Source: Promicromonospora iranensis | GTDB taxonomy: Bacteria; Actinomycetota; Actinomycetes; Actinomycetales; Cellulomonadaceae | Direction: 5' to 3' | Length of the DNA: 64,000 nt | Assembly: GCF_028994805.1 (NCBI RefSeq) | Contig: NZ_JAJQQP010000002.1 | Coordinates: forward strand, 186,001 to 250,000 | In this document: positions 33,955-42,135 of the stretch, in pieces | Numbering within the stretch: position 1 is the first letter of the stretch | Layout: each line of letters opens with the position of its first letter | Notes under the pieces: generated by a model | The model's input: the letters and a program-made list of their open reading frames with translations, nothing else | Told to the model about the DNA's origin: nothing | Database searches by the model: none | Translations under genes and position numbers: made by a program

Positions 33955-34968
33955 ATGCTCGAAACTTCCGGACGACTCCTCGCGCTCCTGTCCCTCCTCC
34001 AGGCGCGCCGGGACTGGCCGGGCGCGCTCCTTGCCGACCGGCTGGGCGTGAGCCCTCGCACGGTGCGGCGCGACGTCGACCGCCTGCGGGAGCTCGGCTA
34101 TCCCGTCAACGCCACCAAGGGGCCCGACGGCGGCTACCGCCTCGACGCCGGCGCCGAGCTGCCGCCGCTGCTCTTCGACGACGAGCAGGCGGTCGCCGTC
34201 GCCGTCGCGTTGCGCACCGGGACCATCCCCGGGGCCGAGGAAGGAGCGCTGCGGGCGCTGGCCACCATCCGGCAGGTCATGCCGGCCCGGCTCCGGGCAC
34301 GGCTCGATGCGCTCGAGGTGACCACCGTGCGACGTCGGACCGGGACGACGGGCACCGCCGAGCCGGTCGTGGACCCTGACGTGCTCCTCGCGCTCGGTTC
34401 CGCGTGCCAGGCTCGCGAGGTCGTGCGGTTCGACTACGAGGGCGGCACGATGGCCGCCATCGGCGAGGGCGAGAACGCGTTCCGGCCGCCCCGGCGGGTC
34501 GAGCCGCACCACCTCGTGACGTCGGACGGGCGGTGGTACCTCGTCGCCTTCGACCTCGACCGCGACGACTGGCGCCTCTTCCGGGTGGACCGGATGAGGC
34601 TCCGGACCGGGACCGGGCCGCGGTTCACCTTCCGGGAGGTGCCCGGTGGCGACGTGGCCGGCTTCGTCGGCTCCCGGATCAGCGGGTCGCCGTCGCCCGT
34701 GCGGGGTGAGGTCGTGCTCCACGCGCAGGCCGAGCACGTCGCGCCCTGGGTCGGCGCCCAGGGCCTGTGCGAGCCGCTGCCCGACGTCGACGGCGAGCCC
34801 CGGTGCCGGGTGGTGCTCGGCTCGTGGTCGTGGGGCGGCCTGGCCGGGCGGTTCGGGGCCTTCGACGTGCCGTTCGAGGTCGAGGGGCCGCCCGAGCTGG
34901 TCGAGGCGGTCCGCGTGCTGGCCACCCGGTACGGGGCGGCGGCACCGGACGTCATCCCCACGCAGTAG
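33955..34968 (+). CDS. WYL-domain transcriptional regulator (YafY-like)
   Basis: 337 residues. The N-terminal winged helix is 'LETSGRLLALLSLLQARRDW' then 'LADRLGVSPRTVRRDVDRLR', with 'PVNATKGPDGGYRLDAGAEL' as wing. The WYL domain is about 140-220, with 'VVRFDYEGG' and 'RRVEPHHLVTSDGRWYLVAF' (the W-Y-L itself). A WCX C-terminal domain follows. WYL domains sense ligands or nucleic acids. Being divergent from the DrrAB-like exporter it likely controls it. ATG 33955 has no good ribosome-binding site and may be leaderless. A longer upstream frame is rejected. Confidence 0.88.
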   Translation: MLETSGRLLALLSLLQARRDWPGALLADRLGVSPRTVRRDVDRLRELGYPVNATKGPDGGYRLDAGAELPPLLFDDEQAVAVAVALRTGTIPGAEEGALRALATIRQVMPARLRARLDALEVTTVRRRTGTTGTAEPVVDPDVLLALGSACQAREVVRFDYEGGTMAAIGEGENAFRPPRRVEPHHLVTSDGRWYLVAFDLDRDDWRLFRVDRMRLRTGTGPRFTFREVPGGDVAGFVGSRISGSPSPVRGEVVLHAQAEHVAPWVGAQGLCEPLPDVDGEPRCRVVLGSWSWGGLAGRFGAFDVPFEVEGPPELVEAVRVLATRYGAAAPDVIPTQ

Positions 34969-35004
34969 GTTGTGCGCGTCTCCCCGGAGACACAGCAGAC
35001 AGAA

Positions 35005-35031
35005 CAGACACCACAGACACCACAGACATCA
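35005..35031. repeat. Three tandem 9-base units
   Basis: CAGACACCA, CAGACACCA and CAGACATCA run head to tail in the 100-base gap before a conserved hypothetical gene. Confidence 0.6.
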
Positions 35032-35071
35032 CGGCACCACAGCCACAGCCGGCCCAACAGAGAGCGTGCGC

Positions 35072-35605
35072 ATGACGAACCTGTCCGACTTCAGCGAGGA
35101 CGAGCTCACCCAGATCCTGGACGCCCCCGGATCAGTGCTGAAGGGTGCCACGCTCGCCGACGGCAGGCCCGGGGCGATCCGGTTCATCCGGGAGACCGCG
35201 AGTGGCGCCAAGGTGTTCCGGGAGGCACAGGAGCACGAGAACGACTTCATCCGGTCGGTGGCGGTCGCGTTGCGGGACAGGATCAAGGACCAGGAAGCGG
35301 CCGAGCTGTCCCCGGCCGCGAAGGTCGGCACGCCGGCCGGGGTGGCCGTGCCGGAGGATCCGCGCCCGGACCCGGAGCGCGACACGGCGAAGGCCGTCGA
35401 GCTGACCGCAGCCGCGATCGCCGTGCTGCGCGAGCGGGCGGACCCGAAGGACCTGGACGCGTACGGGGAGTGGCTGCTCCGGATCGCGACGGAGGTCGCC
35501 AGGGCCACCAGCTCCAAGGAGGGCGGCTTCTTCAGCAAGCGGGTGGCGGTCAGCGAGGGCGAGCAGGCCTACCTCGACCGGCTCACGGCGGCGATCCGCG
35601 GCTGA
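35072..35605 (+). CDS. Conserved hypothetical protein
   Basis: 177-residue helical, highly charged protein starting MTNLSDFSEDELTQILDAPG. It has no signal, membrane segment or catalytic motif. The pattern 'SGAKVFREAQEHENDFIRSV' and 'WLLRIATEVARATSSKEGGF' followed by 'FSKRVAVSEGEQAYLDRL' recurs in actinobacterial hypotheticals as far as I recall, but no function can be named. ATG 35072 is the first plausible start; the ribosome-binding site is weak. It stands alone between a WYL regulator and a convergent NlpC/P60 gene. Confidence 0.65.
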   Translation: MTNLSDFSEDELTQILDAPGSVLKGATLADGRPGAIRFIRETASGAKVFREAQEHENDFIRSVAVALRDRIKDQEAAELSPAAKVGTPAGVAVPEDPRPDPERDTAKAVELTAAAIAVLRERADPKDLDAYGEWLLRIATEVARATSSKEGGFFSKRVAVSEGEQAYLDRLTAAIRG

Positions 35606-35683
35606 GCCACCGCTGAGCCGGCGGTGACGCGCCCGGGGCAGGGGGCTGGTGGCCCTGCCCCGGACGCGGGTCGGACGTGGCGG

Positions 35684-36538
35684 TCAGCCGACGCGGATGA
35701 ACGTCGGGTTGGACTGCCAGATGCTCGAGTACCGGACACTCTGCCCCGGCACGGGGGCCTCGACCTGCATGCCGTCGCCCGCGTAGATGGCGATGTGCCC
35801 GGGGCTCCAGATCAGGTCGCCCGGCTGCGCCTCGGACCACGAGACGACCGTCCCGGCGTACCGCTGCTCCGAGGACGTGCGCGGCAGGTCGATGCCGACC
35901 TGGGCGAACACGTAGGACGTGAACCCGGAGCAGTCGAAGCCCGAGGGTGTGCTGCCCGCCCACAGGTACGGCACGCCGAGGTACCGCATCGCGATGGACA
36001 CCACGGCGGAGCCCGCTGCGGACTCCGGGATCGCCGCGGCTGCCGCTGCCGCTGCCGCTGCCTCGGCCTCCGCTGCCGCCGCGGCCGCGGCCTCGGCGGC
36101 GAGCTCGGCCTGGTACTCCTCGTTCTCGGCCGCGGAGACGACGGACACTGCCGCCGACTCGGTCCTCAGCTCCGCGTCCGCGGCGACGGTGACCATCGGT
36201 GCGGCAGCGACCGCCTCCCTGGCCTGCGCGGTCAGGGCGTCGAGGTGAGCGACGTCGAGCTTCGCCGAGACGACGTCGGTGCTCGGCGCGGCCTGCGCCG
36301 GGGTGCTGACGAGGGACATCAGCAGGCCGGAGCCCGCTGCAGCCACGGCGCCGCGCCGCACGACGACCGCCAGCTGAGCGGTGGCGGTCAGGGCGAGGGG
36401 TGCCAAGGTCGCCCGGCGGGCGGCTCGGTGCCGGCCACGGCCCGGGGAGGGGACGACGGAGGAGACCGCCGGAGCGACCGTCTGGACGGTCGTGGGGTAC
36501 GCCGTGCGGGACGGCGCGGGAACGGTGTTGCGCTCCAT
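35684..36538 (-). CDS. Secreted NlpC/P60 cell-wall hydrolase
   Basis: 284 residues. A long N-terminal signal peptide ends near 'STPAQAAPS' after a hydrophobic stretch ('GSGLLMSLVSTPAQA'). A helical Ala/Glu-rich linker (about 130-170) with poly-Ala runs leads to an NlpC/P60 domain: Cys nucleophile in 'SGFDCSGFTSYVFAQ', His in 'SPGHIAIYAG', 'QPGDLIW'. It cleaves the stem peptide of peptidoglycan. The long leader before 'A-Q-A' suggests a signal peptide about 85 residues long or a mis-set start; ATG 36538 is the second in frame. I saw no c-di-AMP riboswitch pattern upstream. Confidence 0.83.
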   Translation of the reverse strand: MERNTVPAPSRTAYPTTVQTVAPAVSSVVPSPGRGRHRAARRATLAPLALTATAQLAVVVRRGAVAAAGSGLLMSLVSTPAQAAPSTDVVSAKLDVAHLDALTAQAREAVAAAPMVTVAADAELRTESAAVSVVSAAENEEYQAELAAEAAAAAAAEAEAAAAAAAAAAIPESAAGSAVVSIAMRYLGVPYLWAGSTPSGFDCSGFTSYVFAQVGIDLPRTSSEQRYAGTVVSWSEAQPGDLIWSPGHIAIYAGDGMQVEAPVPGQSVRYSSIWQSNPTFIRVG

Positions 36539-36641
36539 GGAGGGGACTGACCTTTCTGCTCGGGGTAGAACCACACACGCGGGCCCCTGGGTGGGCGCGC
36601 GCGAACGGTCGACGCCAGGGGCGCCGACTGCGTGCGGTGTT

Positions 36642-37085
36642 CTACGTCCGAGAGATCCCGAGCGCGTGCAACGACGGGGCGGTGCCCGCCGTCGTCGTGG
36701 GGAGCGCCCAGCGGGCGACCAGCGCCCAGACCGGTACCAGGCGCATGGCCACCGACCGGTTCGGGGTGGTCAGGGCCAGCAGCACGACCAGCGCCAGGAG
36801 GCACAGCGCCGCGGCGTCGTGGTGGTCACCGCAGCCGCCGTCCGAGCACCCGGCCTCGCGCGGGTGGTCGTGCGGGGCCGCGCCGACGTGGGTGTGCGTG
36901 CTGCTCGGGTCGGCCGTCAGATGGTGGTCGGCCACGGCGACCACGGGCGTGCTGTGCACGTCCGACCCACCGCTCGTGGCGTGCACGAACATGACGCCGA
37001 CCGCCAGCATCATGATCACCAGGACGCGCGCAGGGCCGCGCCGGCGAGCGGCGAGCAGCGAGCGGAACAGGATCATCAGGCGCAT
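36642..37085 (-). CDS. Small His-rich membrane protein (DUF6153-like)
   Basis: 147 residues with a hydrophobic N-terminal helix ('VLVIMMLAVGVMFVHATSGG'), an external loop rich in His and Cys ('SSTHTHVGAAPHDHP', 'GCSDGGCGDHHD') and a second helix ('LLALVVLLALTTPN'). This fits small actinobacterial membrane proteins of the DUF6153 type, often near copper genes; a metal-binding loop is the inference. ATG 37085 is preferred to GTG 37106. No copper operon is adjacent. Confidence 0.6.
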   Translation of the reverse strand: MRLMILFRSLLAARRRGPARVLVIMMLAVGVMFVHATSGGSDVHSTPVVAVADHHLTADPSSTHTHVGAAPHDHPREAGCSDGGCGDHHDAAALCLLALVVLLALTTPNRSVAMRLVPVWALVARWALPTTTAGTAPSLHALGISRT

Positions 37086-37132
37086 GACGCCCACCAGGAT
37101 AGCCACATCACGGACCGGTCACGGTCACGCGC

Positions 37133-37828
37133 TCAGGCCTGCCGTGCCCGGGCGTACTCGAGCTCCGGCCTGCCGCGTGCCCCGTAGCGCGGCGCCCGCG
37201 AGGCGACGCCGTGGTCCGCGAGGAACTCCAGGTAGCGGCGTGCGGTGATGCGTGCGAGGTGGAGCTCGTCCGCCACCTCGCTCGCCGACAGCGCGCCGGC
37301 CTGCCGGGCCAGCAGGTCGGAGACGGCATCGAGGGTGTCCTGGGAGAGGCCCTTCGGGAGCCCCGCGGCGTTGGACGTCCGCAGCGCCGCGAACGCCGTG
37401 TCCACCTCACGCTGGCTGAGCGTGGAGACCGGCGTCCGCATCTGCTCGAAGTACTTGCGGTACGCGCCGAGCTTCTCGGCGAACAGCCCGAACACGAAGG
37501 GCTTGATCAGGTACTGCACGACGCCGATGGCGACCGCCTCGCGCACCGTCTCGAGCTCGCGGGCCGCTGTCACCGCGATGACGTCCACCACCAGGCCGGC
37601 CGCGCGCAGCTGCCGGCACAGCACCAGGCCGTGCCGGTCGGGCAGGTTCATGTCCAGCAGGAGCAGGTGCACCTCCGCGCCCGCGGCCTGGGCGTCACGC
37701 AGCGCGCGCACGGTCTCGCTCGCCGTGTGCACCACCCCGGCCACCTCGAAGCCCGCCACCCGCCGCACGTACTCGCCGTGCGCCTCCGCCGTGCGGTGGT
37801 CGTCCTCCACCACCAGGACCCGGATCAC
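37133..37828 (-). CDS. Response regulator, CitB/DcuR type
   Basis: 231 residues. Receiver domain 1-120 with Glu9/Asp10, phospho-accepting Asp59 ('LLLLDMNLPD') and the conserved Lys in 'YLIKPF'. A C-terminal helix-turn-helix ('GALSASEVADELHLARITAR') of the CitB/DpiA class follows. Its GTG 37828 overlaps the stop of the sensor kinase gene (GTGA), so both are co-translated. It probably activates the adjacent divergent C4-dicarboxylate transporter gene. Confidence 0.9.
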   Translation of the reverse strand: MIRVLVVEDDHRTAEAHGEYVRRVAGFEVAGVVHTASETVRALRDAQAAGAEVHLLLLDMNLPDRHGLVLCRQLRAAGLVVDVIAVTAARELETVREAVAIGVVQYLIKPFVFGLFAEKLGAYRKYFEQMRTPVSTLSQREVDTAFAALRTSNAAGLPKGLSQDTLDAVSDLLARQAGALSASEVADELHLARITARRYLEFLADHGVASRAPRYGARGRPELEYARARQA

Positions 37829-39474
37829 GGGCGCACCCGCCCGGCGACGGCGGGCGAGCGCGGCAGCGTGACGGTGAAGACCGCCCCGGCGCCGTCGGAG
37901 ACCTCGAGGCCGCCGCCGAGGCTCTCCACCACCTGGCGCACGAGCGCCAGCCCGTAGCCGCGCCCGCCGGCCGCCGCGTCCTTGGTGCTCCAGCCGTGGT
38001 CGAAGATGCGCTCGCGGTCGGCGTCGGCGATGCCGGACCCGCTGTCGGAGACCTGGAACACCAGCGAGCCGTCGTCGCCGTTGGCGAGGTAGACCTCCAC
38101 CCACGCCTCGTCCGGCGCGCCCTCCAGGGCGCGCGCCGCCGCGGCGTCGATCGCGTTGTCGATCAGGTTGCCCAGGACCGTCACGACATCCACGGGCTCC
38201 AGCCAGTGCGTGCCGGGCGCGAGGTGCGTCTCGAAGTGCATCTCCACGGCGCGCTCGCGCGCCTGCGCCGCCTTGCCGAGCACGAGGGCCGCGATGACGG
38301 GCTCCTCGATCGCCTGCACCACGCGGTCCGTGAGCCGCTGCCCCAGGTCCCGCTCGCTCGCGACGAAGCGCAGCGCCTCGTCGCTGCGGCCCAGCTCGAT
38401 GAGGGTGGCGATGGTGTGCAGCCGGTTACTGAAGTCGTGGGTCTGGGCCCGCAGCGCCTCGGAGATGGTGCGCACCGACGACAGCTCGCCGGTGACCCGC
38501 TGCAGCTCGGTCCGGTCCCGCAGGGAGACGATCTCGCCCACGTTCCGGCCGGCCGCCGCGGCGGTGTCGCGGCCCACGAGCAGCACCCGGTCGCCCACCC
38601 GCACCGGCCCCTCGGGCGTCGCGCCGCCGAGCACGTCGCGGACGGCGGGGGACAGGCGGAGGTCGGCCACCGCGAACGGCGCCGCCAGGTCCGGGACGTC
38701 GAGCAGGCGCAGCGCCTCGTCGTTGGCCAGCACCACCGTGCCGTCCTCGACCAGCAGCATGCCCTCCTCGACCGAGTGCAGCACCGCCTCGTGCGCGGTG
38801 AACAGGTGCGCGAGCTCGTCCGGCCCCTTGCTCTCGGTGATCCGGTCCAGCCGCCGCGCGAGCAGCGTCGCGGCGACCGCGCCCGTCCCGAACGCCAGCA
38901 GCGTGCCGATCCCGACGATGACCAGGCGGGGCACGATGCTGTCCCACAGCCGGTCGAGGGTCACCCCGGCGGACACCAGGCCGACCACCTCGCCGTCGTC
39001 GGCCACCACGGGGACCACGGCGCGCACGGACGGGCCGAGCGTGCCCTCGTAGACCTCCGTGAACGTCTCGCCCCGCAGCGCGGGGGCGGTGGTGCCGACG
39101 AACGGGCGGCCGATCTGCCAGTCGTTGCGGTGCGTGTAGCGCGTCCGGTCCGTGTCCAGGACGGTCAGGTAGTCGATGCCGGTCGCCGCCATCACCCGCT
39201 CGGCGTACGGCTGCAGCTCGCCCGACGCGTCGGCGACCGAGCCCGCACGGTCCGTCGCCGCGGCGTCGTGCGCCCGGGCCACCGTGTCGATCACCAGCGC
39301 CTCCGCCGCGACGGTGGCCGCCAGGTCGGTGCTCTCCTCGGCGGCGTGCGTCTCGGCCGAGGCCCGGGCGTCGAGCGCCAGCAGCCCGAACACGACGACG
39401 GCACCGGCGAACAGCAGCGCGGTGTGCACCGCGAGGAACCACCTCGCGATGCTCGCCCCTCGTCGCTGCGTCAC
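37825..39474 (-). CDS. Sensor histidine kinase, CitA/DcuS type
   Basis: 549 residues. Two membrane helices (about 11-36 and 175-200) flank an extracytoplasmic Cache/PAS sensor with the carboxylate-binding pattern 'RYTHRNDWQIGRPFVGT'. A cytoplasmic PAS domain follows, then a DHp with phospho-accepting His in 'QTHDFSNRLHTI' and an HATPase ('LGNLIDNAIDAAA', 'SDSGSGIAD', 'GRGYGLALV'). This matches citrate/C4-dicarboxylate sensors. GTG 39474 is the likely start; the upstream extension lacks similarity. It is the partner of the response regulator at 37133-37828. Confidence 0.9.
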   Translation of the reverse strand: MTQRRGASIARWFLAVHTALLFAGAVVVFGLLALDARASAETHAAEESTDLAATVAAEALVIDTVARAHDAAATDRAGSVADASGELQPYAERVMAATGIDYLTVLDTDRTRYTHRNDWQIGRPFVGTTAPALRGETFTEVYEGTLGPSVRAVVPVVADDGEVVGLVSAGVTLDRLWDSIVPRLVIVGIGTLLAFGTGAVAATLLARRLDRITESKGPDELAHLFTAHEAVLHSVEEGMLLVEDGTVVLANDEALRLLDVPDLAAPFAVADLRLSPAVRDVLGGATPEGPVRVGDRVLLVGRDTAAAAGRNVGEIVSLRDRTELQRVTGELSSVRTISEALRAQTHDFSNRLHTIATLIELGRSDEALRFVASERDLGQRLTDRVVQAIEEPVIAALVLGKAAQARERAVEMHFETHLAPGTHWLEPVDVVTVLGNLIDNAIDAAAARALEGAPDEAWVEVYLANGDDGSLVFQVSDSGSGIADADRERIFDHGWSTKDAAAGGRGYGLALVRQVVESLGGGLEVSDGAGAVFTVTLPRSPAVAGRVRP

Positions 39475-39519
39475 CGACCCATTGTGGCGCGTGCCCGCGC
39501 GCCCGCCGTCCGCCCGGAC

Positions 39520-39546
39520 GAACGGCTCGAGAACAGAGCCGAGAAC
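39520..39546. promoter_or_regulatory. Three GAAC direct repeats in the divergent promoter
   Basis: GAAC occurs at 39520, 39531 and 39543; the last two are part of GAGAAC at 39529 and 39541, 11-12 bases apart. The array lies between the sensor kinase and dctA-like genes and is a reasonable binding site for the response regulator. Confidence 0.4.
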
Positions 39547-39626
39547 ACTATGTACGCAATGGTGGGTTCGACCGGGACCGCCAGCACTCTTGCAGCTGAC
39601 CACACAGCGTTGTGAGAGGAAGAACC

Positions 39627-41027
39627 ATGGCGGTAACGAAGCCCGCCGGCGCCGGGACCACCCCGCGCCGCCGGCTCGACAAGAGTCACTACCTGTACAT
39701 CGCGGTGATCGTCGCCGTCGTCGCCGGCGTCATCGTCGGCCTGGCGTCCCCCGGCACCGGAGTGGCGCTGAAGCCGCTCGGTGAAGGGTTCGTCGACCTG
39801 ATCAAGATGATGATCTCGCCGGTGATCTTCTGCACCATCGTGCTGGGCATCGGGTCCATCGCGAAGGCGGCGACGGTCGGCCGGGTGGGCGGCCTCGCGC
39901 TGCTCTACTTCCTCGTCATGTCCACGTTCGCCCTCGTGATCGGCCTGGTCGTCGGCAACCTGCTGCATCCCGGCGAGGGCCTGTCCGTCACCGGCACCAC
40001 CTACGAGGCCGAGGGCGAGGCATCGTCCCTGGTGGACTTCGTGCTCGGGATCATCCCCACCACTCTCGTCTCGCCGCTCACCGGTGAGTCCGTGCTGCAG
40101 ACCCTGTTCGTGGCGCTGCTGGTCGGCTTCGCCATCCAGCAGCTCGGCGCTCGCGGCCGGCCGGCCCTGGAGGCGGTGCGGCTGATCCAGGCGATCGTCT
40201 TCCGCGTCCTGACGATGATCCTGTGGGTGGCACCGGTCGGCGCGTTCGGCGCCATCGCGGCGGTCGTCGGCGAGACCGGCTGGGGCGCCGTCGTCCAGCT
40301 GGGCACGCTGATGCTCGGGTTCTACGTGACGTGCGTCCTGTTCATCGTGCTCGTGCTCGGCACCGTCCTGAAGCTCGTGTCCGGCGTGAACATCTTCCTG
40401 CTCATGAAGTACCTGGCGCGGGAGTACCTGCTGATCGTCAGCACGTCCTCGTCCGAGGCCGCCCTGCCGCGCCTGATCTCGAAGATGGAGCACCTGGGCG
40501 TGTCCAAGCCGGTGGTCGGCATCACGGTGCCGACCGGGTACTCGTTCAACCTGGACGGCACGGCCATCTACCTCACCATGGCGTCCCTGTTCATCGCGTC
40601 CGCCCTGGGGACCCCGCTGTCCGTGCCCGAGCAGATCGGCATGCTCGTCTTCATGATCATCGCCTCGAAGGGCGCTGCCGGCGTCACCGGCGCCGGTCTG
40701 GCGACCCTCGCCGGCGGCCTGCAGACCTACCGCCCCGACCTGGTCGACGGCGTCGGGATCATCGTGGGCATCGACCGCTTCATGTCCGAGGCGCGCGCCC
40801 TGACCAACTTCACCGGCAACGCCGTCGCCACGGTGGTCATCGGCACGTGGACCAAGGAGATCGACCGCGACCGGGTGAGCGCGGTCCTCTCAGGCGGCCT
40901 CCCGTTCGACGAGAGCGCGATGGACGACCCGCACGGCGCTCCCGCCGCCGAGGATCCCGCCGGCCGCCGCGCCGACGGGCAGAACACCGGCTCCCGGGAG
41001 AAGGTGGTCGAGCCGGCCGCGGTCTGA
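39627..41027 (+). CDS. dctA: C4-dicarboxylate:cation symporter (DctA type)
   Basis: 466 residues of the DAACS family. 'FVDLIKMMISPVIFCTIVLG' and the serine-rich hairpin 'REYLLIVSTSSSEAALP' are diagnostic; 'PTGYSFNLDGTAIYLTMAS' and 'DRFMSEARALTNFTGNAVAT' form the substrate and sodium sites (Asn-Met-Asp-Gly type motif as NLDG and RALTN). It imports malate, fumarate and succinate. ATG 39627 is preceded by GAGAGGA at 6 bases. It is divergent from the CitA/CitB-type sensor pair, which is typical for this transporter, and ends at a strong terminator. Confidence 0.9.
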   Translation: MAVTKPAGAGTTPRRRLDKSHYLYIAVIVAVVAGVIVGLASPGTGVALKPLGEGFVDLIKMMISPVIFCTIVLGIGSIAKAATVGRVGGLALLYFLVMSTFALVIGLVVGNLLHPGEGLSVTGTTYEAEGEASSLVDFVLGIIPTTLVSPLTGESVLQTLFVALLVGFAIQQLGARGRPALEAVRLIQAIVFRVLTMILWVAPVGAFGAIAAVVGETGWGAVVQLGTLMLGFYVTCVLFIVLVLGTVLKLVSGVNIFLLMKYLAREYLLIVSTSSSEAALPRLISKMEHLGVSKPVVGITVPTGYSFNLDGTAIYLTMASLFIASALGTPLSVPEQIGMLVFMIIASKGAAGVTGAGLATLAGGLQTYRPDLVDGVGIIVGIDRFMSEARALTNFTGNAVATVVIGTWTKEIDRDRVSAVLSGGLPFDESAMDDPHGAPAAEDPAGRRADGQNTGSREKVVEPAAV

Positions 41028-41045
41028 GGACCGCGGACCTACCGG

Positions 41046-41082
41046 CGGCGGTCCAGGCACTCTGGGGGTGCCTGGACCGCCG
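41046..41082 (+). terminator. Rho-independent-like terminator after dctA
   Basis: A perfect 15-base-pair stem (41046-41060 with 41068-41082) with a 7-base loop, followed by TCCTTCCC, starts 18 bases after the dctA stop. Confidence 0.85.
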
Positions 41083-41134
41083 TCCTTCCCGTGCCCGACG
41101 GCGGCCGCCGCGCCCGGGCGGCAGACTGGACAAC

Positions 41135-42067
41135 ATGCATCCGATCCTGCGACGGCTGGCGCCGCTGGTCGCCTCTGCCGCCCTCGTCCTGACCGCCTGC
41201 ACACCCGGCGCCGCCGACCCCGCGCCGAGCTCGACGACCCCGGCGTCCTCCGGACCGACGGCCTCGGACCCACCAGCCCCGGCGGTCGACGTCACCGCGG
41301 GGATCACCCGCCTCGAGGAGAAGTACGACGCCGTGGTCGGGCTGTACGCGGTGGACACCGGCACCGGGACGGAGGCGACCCACCGCGCGGACCGCCGGTT
41401 CGCGTACGCCTCCACGTTCAAGGCGCTGGCGGCGGGGGCCGTCCTGGAACGCAGCAGCCCGGAGGAGCTGGAGCGGGTCGTCACCTACGACGCCGGCGAC
41501 CTTCAGGAGTACTCGCCGGTGGCCGAGCAGCACGTCGACGAGGGCATGACGATGTACCAGGTCATCGACGCCGCCGTGCAGCAGAGCGACAACACGGCGG
41601 GCAACCTGCTGCTCGACGCGCTGGACGGCCCGGCCGGTCTGGAAGCCGCGCTGCGCGCGATCGGGGACGAGACCACGATGCCCGCGCGCTACGAGCCCGA
41701 GCTCAACGACGTGGCTCCCGGGGACGAGCGGGACACCAGTACGGCCCGGGCCCTTGCCCACGACCTGCGCGCCTACGGCCTGGGGGACGTGCTCGACGAC
41801 GACGCAAGGGCAACCTTCGTGGAGACGCTGCGCGGTAGCGTCACCGGCGACGAGGCCATCCGCGCCGGCGTGCCGGACGGCTGGGTGGTGGGCAGCAAGA
41901 CCGGTACCTCGGGGAACGGCGGCCGCAACGACATCGGCCTGCTCTGGCCGCCCGACGGCGAGCCGGTGGTGCTGGCGGTCCTCACCGAGAGCGAGGACCG
42001 CGAGGCGGAGCCCGACGACGCCCTCCTGGCGGAGGTCACAGCGGTCGCCGTCGAAGCCCTCGGCTGA
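41135..42067 (+). CDS. Class A beta-lactamase, lipoprotein
   Basis: 310 residues. The signal peptide carries a lipobox 'VLTAC' (Cys22), so it is probably lipid-anchored, and a Pro/Ser/Thr linker follows. All class A motifs are intact: Ser93-Thr-Phe-Lys96, Ser151-Asp-Asn153, the omega-loop Glu187-x-x-Leu-Asn191 and Lys255-Thr-Gly257. It should hydrolyse penicillins. ATG 41135 is used, since the longer upstream frame is antisense-like. No regulator gene (BlaI/AmpR) is adjacent, so expression is probably constitutive and intrinsic. Confidence 0.93.
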   Translation: MHPILRRLAPLVASAALVLTACTPGAADPAPSSTTPASSGPTASDPPAPAVDVTAGITRLEEKYDAVVGLYAVDTGTGTEATHRADRRFAYASTFKALAAGAVLERSSPEELERVVTYDAGDLQEYSPVAEQHVDEGMTMYQVIDAAVQQSDNTAGNLLLDALDGPAGLEAALRAIGDETTMPARYEPELNDVAPGDERDTSTARALAHDLRAYGLGDVLDDDARATFVETLRGSVTGDEAIRAGVPDGWVVGSKTGTSGNGGRNDIGLLWPPDGEPVVLAVLTESEDREAEPDDALLAEVTAVAVEALG

Positions 42068-42135
42068 CGCCGCTTCCCACCTGGCCGGCGAGCACCAGGT
42101 ACCTGCACGACGAACAGGGATGGCACCCTGAGCCC

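Noticed and set aside
35005-35031. CRISPR-like repeats here and at 59621-59705
   Set aside because: Units are only 9-13 bases without spacers of regular length, and there are no cas genes.
36539-36650. c-di-AMP (ydaO) riboswitch before the NlpC/P60 gene
   Set aside because: The leader was checked for the conserved GGGGAA/GGGGUGAAUC blocks and none is convincing.
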